DNA of 8,509 nt from NCBI GenBank assembly GCA_902772685.1, contig CACYBO010000003.1, forward strand, positions 1 through 8,509, in the 5' to 3' direction. Position 1 is the first letter of the stretch. Each line of letters opens with the position of its first letter. The position numbers and the translations under genes were made by a program. Source of the DNA: an uncultured Eubacteriales bacterium (GTDB lineage: Bacteria > Bacillota > Clostridia > Peptostreptococcales > Anaerovoracaceae). The notes under the pieces were generated by a model, which was given only the letters and a program-made list of their open reading frames with translations, searched no databases and had not been told where the DNA came from. Below, in pieces: positions 1 through 6,133 of this stretch.

Positions 1-1229
1 ACGATGGCCAGCTTGGCTCCGGCTGCTGTATCAGGGTGTCCTCCGAGAGCTCCCATGATGTAGCCGTTCGACGCAGTCAGTACGTTGACATTGAAGTTAA
101 CGTCAACTTCTGTAGCCGACAGAATCATGATATCCAGGTTGTTTGTTACGCAGCCCTTCGTAAGAGGGTCGGCATAGGTGCCTGCGTCCATCTCAATATG
201 GTTGCCATTGTAACGAATCGATTCAACCGCTCCCTTATCGAAGGTCTGTACGTCCAGCAGTCCTGTGAACAATCCTTCGTTGAGCAGTTCCACCATTGTG
301 GAGGTGATTCCGCCGGAACCAAACGATCCGATAATATGATTATCTTTCATATAGTCACGCAGGAATCTTACAACAGCCAGAGATACTCCGCCTGTTCCCG
401 CCTGATATGAGAATCCATTTTTAATCAGTCCGGAGGCAATCAGCACCTTGCTGGCGTATTCCGCAATCGTCAGTTCCACCGGATTGTTGGTCTTTCGCGT
501 CGCTCCCTGTCCCATGAGCTCCGGATCACCGATCTGGTCGATTTCTGCAACAATGTCGACCAGCGTCTGCGGGATGCTCACCGGGTAAGCCGGGAAGTCT
601 ACCAGATTGTCGGTTACAGCAACGACTTTCTTCGCATACCGCGCATCGACCATTGCATATCCCATTGATCCAAATGCGGATGGTCCGTGCTGTCCGTTCA
701 TGTTGCCCATATCGTCGCAGCATGATGCGGCGATAAATGCAACATCGATGACGACGTCGCCCCTCTGAATAGCTCTGGCTCTGCCGCCGTGTGTTCTGAA
801 TACGACCGCTGTATCAAGAAGACCCTTTGATACCTGCTTTCCAAGTTCGCCTCTCATGCCGCTTGTCTGCAGGCTCTTTACAACGCCTTTCTTAATATAG
901 TCCAAAAGACACTCGTGGGAGCTTGTGAGGGATGATGCGCAGATCGTCAGATCTTTGATCCCCAGTTCATCTATCGCTTCCATTACCTTCGGCAAAACCA
1001 TATCACCCGCTCTGAGGTGATGGTGGAAGGAAATTGTCATTCCGTCCTGAAGTCCTGATTTGACGATGGCCTCTTTGAGTGAGCCGACAACCTTGCCGGT
1101 GTATTCCTTGTCACGCTCCGTTATGAATTTTTCTCTTCTCTTGCCGCTTCTGATATACGGTTTGACGTCACCCATCTGCCTTACGTGCTCGGGGACTTCT
1201 CTTCCTATTTTGTTCTTTTGCAGTTTCAT
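1..1229 (-). CDS. citF: Citrate lyase alpha subunit (citrate CoA-transferase), C-terminus cut by window edge
   Basis: Alpha subunit of the citrate lyase complex. It moves the acetyl-thioester-linked carrier arm onto citrate, giving citryl-ACP for the beta subunit to cleave; it acts in the cytoplasm. The frame is open from an ATG at 1229 to the left edge, giving 409 codons. The family is usually about 510 residues, so roughly the last 100 are missing. Diagnostic stretches are SFHHHLRAGD at residues 67-76, then CDDMGNMNGQHGPSAFGSMG near 171-190, and a glycine-rich GSFGSGGITSTM segment further on, all typical of CitF. The start is supported by GGAGG 8 bases upstream. It overlaps the citE stop in an ATGA arrangement (1226-1229), so translation is probably coupled. 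What is seen is the family; whether the substrate is citrate or citramalate cannot be decided here. Confidence 0.94.
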   Translation of the reverse strand, partial: MKLQKNKIGREVPEHVRQMGDVKPYIRSGKRREKFITERDKEYTGKVVGSLKEAIVKSGLQDGMTISFHHHLRAGDMVLPKVMEAIDELGIKDLTICASSLTSSHECLLDYIKKGVVKSLQTSGMRGELGKQVSKGLLDTAVVFRTHGGRARAIQRGDVVIDVAFIAASCCDDMGNMNGQHGPSAFGSMGYAMVDARYAKKVVAVTDNLVDFPAYPVSIPQTLVDIVAEIDQIGDPELMGQGATRKTNNPVELTIAEYASKVLIASGLIKNGFSYQAGTGGVSLAVVRFLRDYMKDNHIIGSFGSGGITSTMVELLNEGLFTGLLDVQTFDKGAVESIRYNGNHIEMDAGTYADPLTKGCVTNNLDIMILSATEVDVNFNVNVLTASNGYIMGALGGHPDTAAGAKLAI

Positions 1230-2095
1230 TTTTCCAGCCTCCCGCACTGTATCAGTATTCTTCTGGCTTTGTTGATAATCGGGTAATCTACCATCTTGTT
1301 ATCTACGGTGAACACGCCGATTCCGGCTGCCGATGCTTCTCTCTCAGCATCTACAACGCGCTGCGCGTGCTCGATTTCCTCTTCCGTCGGACTCAGAAGC
1401 TGATGCGCAATCTTGATCTGTGACGGGTGGATGCAGGATTTTCCTGTGAAGCCTAATGTCTTTGCCCATTTGACTTCTTCTGCAAAACCTTCCTCGTCCT
1501 TGTAGTTGGACCAGACTGTGTCAACTGCGGTTATGCCTGCTTCCGCCGCAACCACCGGCAGATATGTTCTGGCGTATGAAAGCTCATTGCCTTCCCTCGT
1601 CCTGACAGTACCCATTGAGTTCGTATAGTCCTCTGCGCCGAATGAAAGGGATATGACTCTGTCGCTGGCTTTGACAGTTTCTCTGGCGTTGAGTACGCCT
1701 TTGGCTGTTTCAATTGAGCATTGGATTTTTACGGTACCCTTCTTGATGCCGTTCTTCTTTTCCACTTCCGTGAGAAGCTGGTCGAGCATAACAACATCAT
1801 CAGGGCTGTCGCACATTGCCAGTCTCATATATCTGATCCCTGATGGAACGATTGCTCTTACATCATCCTCAAAGAACGGTGTTCCTGTTCCGTTTACTCT
1901 CGCAAAAACCATGCAGTCCCCAAACTCGAGACTTTCTACGGCCTTGCAAAGCAGATCTCTTCCTGCGTCTTTTTCTGTCATCGCAACTGCGTCCTCCAGA
2001 TCGAAGAGAATGCAGTCTGGCTGGAATACCGGAGCGTTGAGGTACATCTTCGGTTTATTCGCCGGGCAGAATAACATTGTTCTCATCTTATACAT
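1226..2095 (-). CDS. citE: Citrate lyase beta subunit (citryl-ACP lyase; CitE/HpcH aldolase family)
   Basis: Beta subunit, a TIM-barrel lyase that splits citryl-ACP into oxaloacetate and acetyl-ACP in a Mg-dependent reaction. The protein is 289 residues from the ATG at 2095, the normal family length. Counting from that ATG, one sees MLFCPANKPKM near 7-17, DLED at 32-35, the arginine of FARVNG (66), the metal-ligand candidate glutamate in SIETAKG (129), AEDY with its aspartate (156), and GKSCIHPSQI at 218-227, all CitE hallmarks. The frame could also start at a GTG at 2104, but the AAGGAG at 2107-2112 would then be only 2 bases away. It is 11 bases from the ATG, so I prefer the ATG. The start overlaps the end of citD by 8 bases and the stop overlaps citF by 4. 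A homologous beta subunit serves citramalate lyase, so the substrate is not certain. Confidence 0.93.
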   Translation of the reverse strand: MYKMRTMLFCPANKPKMYLNAPVFQPDCILFDLEDAVAMTEKDAGRDLLCKAVESLEFGDCMVFARVNGTGTPFFEDDVRAIVPSGIRYMRLAMCDSPDDVVMLDQLLTEVEKKNGIKKGTVKIQCSIETAKGVLNARETVKASDRVISLSFGAEDYTNSMGTVRTREGNELSYARTYLPVVAAEAGITAVDTVWSNYKDEEGFAEEVKWAKTLGFTGKSCIHPSQIKIAHQLLSPTEEEIEHAQRVVDAEREASAAGIGVFTVDNKMVDYPIINKARRILIQCGRLEK

Positions 2096-2357
2096 CTTCT
2101 TCACTGCTCCTTGCTCTTCTTACTGCTGTTCTTATCCTCGCCTGGATAACGAAATCGAGGCTGCTGAAATCATCGATTGTAACATCTGCATGTTTGACGC
2201 CGAGATGAGCCAGTTCCTCCTGTGCTTTCTGGATGATCTGATCACCGAACATCTTTTCCATTTTGCTGTTCAACACGATTTTTAACTTGCCTCGCTTTTT
2301 GAGTTTGACCGTTACCTTGCAGTCCTGCGACTGCTCATAGCCAGCTTCGCCAATCAT
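2088..2357 (-). CDS. citD: Citrate lyase gamma subunit (acyl carrier protein)
   Basis: Small acyl-carrier subunit of the citrate lyase complex, 89 residues against about 90-98 in the family. In known CitD a serine near residue 14, within an AGxxES-type motif, carries the phosphoribosyl-dephospho-CoA arm. Here AGYEQSQD lies at residues 5-12, which makes Ser10 the likely attachment site. Further matches are a VLNSKMEKMFGDQI segment near 28-41 and a C-terminal IDDFSSLDFVIQARIRTAVRRA segment resembling the DDKGALDxxxxAR region of CitD. The start is supported by GGGAGG (2365-2370) 7 bases upstream. The gene follows fhs by 64 bases with no visible terminator between them, and its end overlaps citE, so the unit is probably one transcript. 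Attachment of the arm would need CitG and CitX, which are not in the window. Confidence 0.92.
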   Translation of the reverse strand: MIGEAGYEQSQDCKVTVKLKKRGKLKIVLNSKMEKMFGDQIIQKAQEELAHLGVKHADVTIDDFSSLDFVIQARIRTAVRRARSSEEDV

Positions 2358-2421
2358 CTTTTTTCCTCCCTGATCATTCGCTTACATTGGTCTTTACTGT
2401 GTTGTTGAAATAGTTGATATA

Positions 2422-4098
2422 TTAGAACAGGCCTGTAACACGCCCGTCATTATCTACGTCGATGTTCTCAGCTGATGGTCTCTTCGGCAGGCCCGGCATG
2501 GTCATGATATCGCCTGTCCTCGCTACGATGAATCCCGCTCCGGCATTCGGTTTCACATCTGTCACGTGGATCCTGAATCCTGTCGGTGCTCCGAGGAGCG
2601 TCGGGTCATCGGAAAAGCTGAACTGTGTCTTTGCCATGCAGACCGGCAGGTTTCCATACCCCTGCTTCTCCAGTCTCTTGATCTGTTTTTCCGCCTTCAG
2701 GTCGAAACCGACTGAATCCGCGCGGTAGATGCGCTTTGCAATCGTTTTGATCTTCTCCTCAATGTTCATGTCCAGCGAATACGTGAATCCAAAGTGATTC
2801 GGCTGTTCGCAGAGTTTCATAACTTCTTCCGCCAGCGCGATGCCGCCTTCGCCGCCCTTGGCCCAGACTTCACTGAGCACTGCGTTCACGCCTTGTTCCC
2901 TGCACTTTTCCTGCACGAAGTCGAGCTCTGCCTGTGTATCTGTCGGAAATGCGTTGATCGCAACGACAGCCGGAAGTCCGTACACTTCCGTTACATTCTC
3001 AAGGTGTCTCATCAGGTTTGGCAGACCCTTTTCGAGTGCTTCCAGATTTTCTTCTCCCAGATGCTTCTTGGTTACGCCGCCGTGATACTTAAGCGCGCGG
3101 ACTGTTGCTACGATGACGCATGCGGATGGTTTGAGATCAGCCATTCTGCACTTGATGTCCACAAACTTCTCCGCGCCGAGATCCGCCGCGAAACCGGCTT
3201 CGGTGATAGTGTAATCCGAAAGCTTAAGAGCCATTTTCGTAGCCATGACAGAATTGCATCCGTGAGCGATGTTCGCAAATGGTCCGCCGTGTACGAAGGC
3301 CGGCGTGTGTTCCAGTGTCTGTACGAGGTTTGGTTTGATGGTGTCCTTGAGCAGGGTCGCAACCGCTCCCTGTACATTCAGATCACGCACTTTAATAGGC
3401 TGTCCATCATAGTCGTATGCAACGATGATGCTTGCGATTCTTTCCTTCAGATCGTCGATGTCCTTCGCCAGGCAGACGATCGCCATGATCTCGCTGGCAA
3501 CGGTGATCTTAAAGTTGTCTTCCCTCGGACGTCCGTTGATGCTGCCGCCAAGTCCATCGACAATGTTTCTCAGCTGGCGGTCGTTCATATCCATAACACG
3601 CGTCCACGTTACACGGCGCGTATCGATTCTGAGCGGATTGTCCTGATGAATGTGATTGTCTATAATCGCCGCAATCAGATTGTTCGCAGCAGTGATAGCG
3701 TGCATATCGCCTGTGAAGTGAAGGTTGATGTCCTCCATCGGAACGACCTGTGCGTATCCGCCGCCGGCCGCGCCGCCTTTGATTCCGAAGACGGGACCCA
3801 TAGATGGCTCTCTGAGAGCGACCATAACATTCTTCCCCAGTTTATGAAATGCATCGGCAAGACCTACAGATGTGGTCGTCTTACCTTCTCCGGCAGGCGT
3901 CGGGGAAATGGCTGTAACAAGAATTAATTTACCGTCCTCGCGGTCCTTCAGTTCATCCAGGACGTGATAATCTATTTTAGCCTTATAGTGGCCATACATA
4001 TCTACATACCGACCGTCAATACCCAGTTGGTCCGCCACTTCTGAGATGGGATTCATGGTGTTTTCCTGAGCAATTTCGATGTCTGATTTAATTTTCAT
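2422..4098 (-). CDS. fhs: Formate-tetrahydrofolate ligase (10-formyl-THF synthetase)
   Basis: Cytoplasmic enzyme joining formate to tetrahydrofolate with ATP to give 10-formyl-THF. It feeds purine and formyl-methionine synthesis, and in acetogens the methyl branch of the Wood-Ljungdahl pathway. Length is 558 residues, essentially the standard of about 556. Visible motifs are the nucleotide-binding loop TPAGEGKTTT at 67-76, EPSMGPVFGIKGGAAGGG at 97-114, and LHFTGDMHAIT at 126-136, all diagnostic of the family. The ATG at 4098 has GGAGGAG (4109-4115) 10 bases upstream, and the N-terminus (KSDIEIAQ) matches the usual family start. It is the first gene of the probable fhs-citDEF unit and is preceded by a long gene-free leader with repeated GTTGCCCC words. 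No folD or fchA gene sits next to it here, so its metabolic role (biosynthetic or catabolic) is open. Confidence 0.98.
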   Translation of the reverse strand: MKIKSDIEIAQENTMNPISEVADQLGIDGRYVDMYGHYKAKIDYHVLDELKDREDGKLILVTAISPTPAGEGKTTTSVGLADAFHKLGKNVMVALREPSMGPVFGIKGGAAGGGYAQVVPMEDINLHFTGDMHAITAANNLIAAIIDNHIHQDNPLRIDTRRVTWTRVMDMNDRQLRNIVDGLGGSINGRPREDNFKITVASEIMAIVCLAKDIDDLKERIASIIVAYDYDGQPIKVRDLNVQGAVATLLKDTIKPNLVQTLEHTPAFVHGGPFANIAHGCNSVMATKMALKLSDYTITEAGFAADLGAEKFVDIKCRMADLKPSACVIVATVRALKYHGGVTKKHLGEENLEALEKGLPNLMRHLENVTEVYGLPAVVAINAFPTDTQAELDFVQEKCREQGVNAVLSEVWAKGGEGGIALAEEVMKLCEQPNHFGFTYSLDMNIEEKIKTIAKRIYRADSVGFDLKAEKQIKRLEKQGYGNLPVCMAKTQFSFSDDPTLLGAPTGFRIHVTDVKPNAGAGFIVARTGDIMTMPGLPKRPSAENIDVDNDGRVTGLF

Positions 4099-4153
4099 CT
4101 AGCTGTAACTCCTCCATATCAATTCCAATAACGTAACATCTTCTCTAAAGTTC

Positions 4154-4189
4154 AAACTACCACATATAGTGTTCATATTCCAGTAGTTT
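4154..4189. repeat. Inverted repeat just upstream of fhs
   Basis: AAACTAC at 4154-4160 and GTAGTTT at 4183-4189 form perfect 7-base arms around 22 bases. The interior contains ATAT segments that could extend a stem with internal mismatches. It lies 56-91 bases before the fhs start codon, so it could be an operator or a hairpin in the 5' untranslated region. No regulator gene lies nearby to suggest which. Confidence 0.4.
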
Positions 4190-4329
4190 TTGCACATTTA
4201 TTGATTTTTGCTTCTCTGCTAACTCTTTACCACAGGAAAGGGCTATCGTCGCCCCCCACGAGATAGTTGCCCCTTACAATCATTTTTTCAATACTTTTGC
4301 GTCTTGTTGGGGCAACACGCATCACCGAA

Positions 4330-4350
4330 ACAGCTATCTTTATTAACTGT
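4330..4350. repeat. 21-base imperfect palindrome in the fhs leader
   Basis: ACAG at 4330-4333 and CTGT at 4347-4350 flank a mismatch (C against A) and then TA/TA, giving ACAGnTA-N7-TAnCTGT. The size and symmetry resemble an operator for a dimeric regulator. It sits inside the 35-base loop of the possible hairpin formed by the GTTGCCCC copies at 4309-4316 and 4352-4359. No cognate regulator is visible. Confidence 0.3.
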
Positions 4351-4535
4351 CGTTGCCCCTTATTCTCCACAATTCAATGCTTTCCAGATGATGTGGGATC
4401 ACTTTTTAGGTTCACCACTTTTCACACGCCGTCGGATCTTGCTGTAACACTCCCCCCTGTTGCCCCCGTATCCTTCTTATCCATTGAAATGATATTGCTG
4501 TGGGGCTACATCTGCTTGTATCAAAGCCTATATTA

Positions 4536-4563
4536 AAAGACGGCCGTCATTTCGGCCGTCTTT
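4536..4563 (-). terminator. Intrinsic terminator of the flavodoxin-like gene
   Basis: Perfect 11-base inverted repeat, AAAGACGGCCG at 4536-4546 and CGGCCGTCTTT at 4553-4563, with a 6-base loop. On the minus strand the stem starts right after the TAA at 4565-4567 and is followed by a T-rich tail (CTTTTAATAT). The position fits termination of the flavodoxin transcript and separates it from the fhs leader. Confidence 0.85.
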
Positions 4564-4564
4564 C

Positions 4565-5023
4565 TTACAGATTTTCTGCCCAGGCTTTCAGTTCCTCGAG
4601 ATTCCCTACGCACACCGCATCCAGAATTTCCGTTCCGTTCACATAAGGCTGGAGTTTCTCTCTGGATTTGCCGATGCCGCTTCCGCCTGACGTCGCGAAC
4701 GCCGCAACCTTCTTTCCGGTCCAGTCGTAAGCTTTGCAGAACGTGTTCACCACGTTCGGCGCGCATCCATACCAGATTGGGAAGCCGATCAGCACTTCAT
4801 CATACTCTCCGAAGTTCTCCACTGTTCCTGCGACCGGAACATCCTTCTTGCCTATCTTCTCTTTGTTGCAGCGGGACAGCGGATTTCTCCAGTTGATATC
4901 CGACTTTGTATAGATCTTCTGCGGTCTGATTTCAAATACATCCGCGCCGAGTTCCTCCGCCAGTTTTTCCGCCAGTGCCGCAGTTGCGCCTTCCGCACTG
5001 AAATACGCTATCAAAGTTTTCAT
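4565..5023 (-). CDS. Flavodoxin-like FMN protein
   Basis: Predicted small FMN-binding protein of the flavodoxin fold, 152 residues, probably cytoplasmic and acting in low-potential electron transfer or quinone/thiol reduction; the partner is unknown. The N-terminus is the first beta strand (MKTLIAYFS) followed by SAEGATAALAEKLAEELGAD at 9-28, whose S-x-x-G-x-T loop matches the FMN phosphate site. GFPIWYGCAPNVVNTF at 80-95 is the second flavin loop, and ATSGGSGIGKS at 110-120 the third. Together they resemble the Flavodoxin_4 family. The frame extends 22 codons further upstream to 5089, but the ATG at 5023 opens the first strand correctly and has AGAAGG (5032-5037) 8 bases upstream, so I chose it. 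It is divergent from the transporter gene at 5194 and ends in its own terminator. Confidence 0.86.
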   Translation of the reverse strand: MKTLIAYFSAEGATAALAEKLAEELGADVFEIRPQKIYTKSDINWRNPLSRCNKEKIGKKDVPVAGTVENFGEYDEVLIGFPIWYGCAPNVVNTFCKAYDWTGKKVAAFATSGGSGIGKSREKLQPYVNGTEILDAVCVGNLEELKAWAENL

Positions 5024-5057
5024 TTCTGTTACCTTCTTTCTTTTGTTTGCGCGGCCG

Positions 5058-5070
5058 CTCCGTACCGGAG
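5058..5070. repeat. Short inverted repeat in the divergent intergenic region
   Basis: CTCCG (5058-5062) and CGGAG (5066-5070) face each other across TAC. A related word, CTCCGGAACCG, occurs at 5100-5110. They lie on either side of a possible minus-strand -10 box (TATGAT on the minus strand, 5085-5090) for the flavodoxin gene, whose -35 is poor. Operator function is only a guess. Confidence 0.22.
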
Positions 5071-5134
5071 GGTCCCGCATGACTATCATAACAAAAAGCC
5101 TCCGGAACCGCCACCCTGAAACCTGTTCAGATAC

Positions 5135-5163
5135 TTGATACAGTTTAAGCAGATTGTTATACT
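5135..5163 (+). promoter_or_regulatory. Sigma-70-type promoter of the transporter gene
   Basis: TTGATA (5135-5140) and TATACT (5158-5163) are separated by exactly 17 bases and differ from the consensus boxes by two bases and one base respectively. The predicted start of transcription near 5170 leaves a leader of about 25 bases containing the ribosome binding site. Confidence 0.7.
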
Positions 5164-5180
5164 GTCATATATTGATTTTA

Positions 5181-5186
5181 GAGGAG
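5181..5186 (+). promoter_or_regulatory. Ribosome binding site that decides the TTG start at 5194
   Basis: GAGGAG ends 7 bases before TTG at 5194-5196. The ATG at 5201 is in another frame, and the first in-frame ATG (5281) lies inside the first membrane segment, so the TTG is the best-supported start. Confidence 0.75.
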
Positions 5187-5193
5187 TTTTGTT

Positions 5194-6060
5194 TTGTCTG
5201 ATGTGCTGATAAACGCAATTACAGAAAGCTTGAAGGACACGGCTGTCTGCATTCCGATTCTTTATGTCACGTATCTCTTTATGGAGATTCTGGAAGGCAG
5301 CAGCCGGTTCGACGAAGAGACGCTCTGCCGCTATTCCAGAAAAGTAGGACCCGTCATCGGAGGCGTATTCGGCGTCATCCCGCAGTGCGGTCTGGCGGGA
5401 TCGGCGGCGGCGCTGTACTCTACCGGCACCATCACCCTTGGGACGATGCTGGCGGTGTTTTTCGCTACCTCTGATGAGATGCTCCCCGTCATGCTCGCAT
5501 CCCTCTCCGGCAAGTTCGCCATCGGCATCGGCACCATCGCCGCTATTCTCGCTGCAAAAGCAGTACTCGGCATTGCGCTCGGCTACATCGCCGATATCGC
5601 GGTCAAGGCAGGCAAAGGCAAAAACATCCACAGCCTCTGCGAGCGGGATCACTGCGAATGCGACGGCGAAGAAGGAAGTGTCTACCGGTCCGCCCTCATC
5701 CATACGGCGAAGATCACTCTGATGCTTCTGGTCGTCAATGTGGTTCTGTCGGTTGTTATCGGGTGTGTGGGCATCGAATCTTTATCCGGTACGATTATCA
5801 ATCAGCCTGTCATCGGTGAACTGATCGTGGGACTGTTCGGACTCATCCCGAACTGTGCGATTTCCATCATCATCACTGAATCATACCTGAGCGGCGTTCT
5901 CGGTCTCGGGGGACTCTTCGCAGGTCTTCTGGCGAACGCCGGCATCGGGCTGATCGTTCTCTTCCGTACCAACGCGCGTCTCCGGGAAAACCTCATGATC
6001 GTTCTGATCATGTATGTGCTGAGCGCTGCGGCCGGAATCATCATTCATCTGGTCATATAA
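5194..6060 (+). CDS. ArsP_2-like putative heavy-metal/metalloid efflux membrane protein
   Basis: Predicted polytopic inner-membrane protein of 288 residues, resembling the putative heavy-metal or arsenic exporters of the ArsP_2 type; the true substrate is unknown. The chain is two related halves. PVIGGVFGVIPQCG at 53-66 and PVIGELIVGLFGLIPNCA at 205-222 are repeated motifs, each with a cysteine (Cys65, Cys221), probably facing each other in an inverted-repeat architecture. Hydrophobic segments lie roughly at 15-32, 52-75, 80-102, 107-135, 172-193, 206-229, 234-257 and 267-287. Between the halves, residues 140-165 form a polar loop with CERDHCEC (149-156), a plausible metal-binding patch. Translation starts at TTG with a strong ribosome binding site. 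The gene stands alone between a promoter and a terminator, divergent from the flavodoxin-like gene. No ArsR-type regulator is present, so arsenic specificity is not supported by context. Confidence 0.78.
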   Translation: MSDVLINAITESLKDTAVCIPILYVTYLFMEILEGSSRFDEETLCRYSRKVGPVIGGVFGVIPQCGLAGSAAALYSTGTITLGTMLAVFFATSDEMLPVMLASLSGKFAIGIGTIAAILAAKAVLGIALGYIADIAVKAGKGKNIHSLCERDHCECDGEEGSVYRSALIHTAKITLMLLVVNVVLSVVIGCVGIESLSGTIINQPVIGELIVGLFGLIPNCAISIIITESYLSGVLGLGGLFAGLLANAGIGLIVLFRTNARLRENLMIVLIMYVLSAAAGIIIHLVI

Positions 6061-6088
6061 AAAAAGCTCCCGCAGCGGGAGCCTTTTC
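6059..6088. terminator. Bidirectional intrinsic terminator between the transporter and HAD genes
   Basis: GCTCCCG (6066-6072) and CGGGAGC (6076-6082) form a 7-base GC-rich stem with a 3-base loop. Seven A residues (6059-6065) precede it and TTTT (6084-6087) follows. Read on the minus strand the stem is followed by seven T residues, a strong terminator for the HAD gene that ends at 6134. On the plus strand it directly follows the transporter stop with a shorter T run. Confidence 0.85.
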
Positions 6089-6133
6089 AATTATTTGTTT
6101 GCCGCACTAATATCTGCGTTTCAAAAGCCTGCG

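Larger units (their letters stand above)
4099..4534 (-). promoter_or_regulatory. Gene-free leader upstream of fhs with repeated GTTGCCCC words and possible alternative hairpins
   Basis: About 435 bases between the flavodoxin terminator and fhs with no convincing gene. The word GTTGCCCC occurs on the plus strand at 4266-4273, 4352-4359 and 4459-4466, with a one-base variant GTCGCCCC at 4248-4255. A single inverted copy (GGGGCAAC) lies at 4309-4316. In a minus-strand transcript the inverted copy could pair with either neighbour (4352-4359 or 4266-4273), each giving an 8-base stem around a 35-base loop. A third hairpin at 4240-4273 (CTATC 4243-4247 with GATAG 4262-4266, inner TCG/CGA) would compete for the last copy. 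No poly-U terminator is visible. I looked for THF (folate) and ZTP (pfl) riboswitch cores, both known upstream of one-carbon genes, and did not recognise either. I found no promoter with both boxes convincing. Confidence 0.45.

Noticed and set aside
36..410. 124-codon plus-strand open frame
   Set aside because: Antisense to citF; no recognisable protein features.
2794..3927. 377-codon open frame on the plus strand
   Set aside because: It is fully antisense to fhs, whose family identity is certain, and its translation shows no recognisable domain. It arises from the codon bias of fhs.
4248..4466. CRISPR array
   Set aside because: The repeated word is only 8 bases, one copy is inverted, and most spacings are unequal; there are no cas genes.
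4099..4534. THF or ZTP riboswitch upstream of fhs
   Set aside because: Both are known near one-carbon genes, but I could not find their conserved core segments by eye; a covariance search would be needed to overturn this.
4267..4536. 89-codon plus-strand open frame in the fhs leader
   Set aside because: No good ribosome binding site, low-complexity mixture of residues, ends in the flavodoxin terminator, and overlaps the repeated GTTGCCCC words that better explain the region.
5086..5703. 205-codon open frame on the minus strand
   Set aside because: Antisense to the first half of the transporter gene, with a composition typical of a shadow frame and no ribosome binding site.
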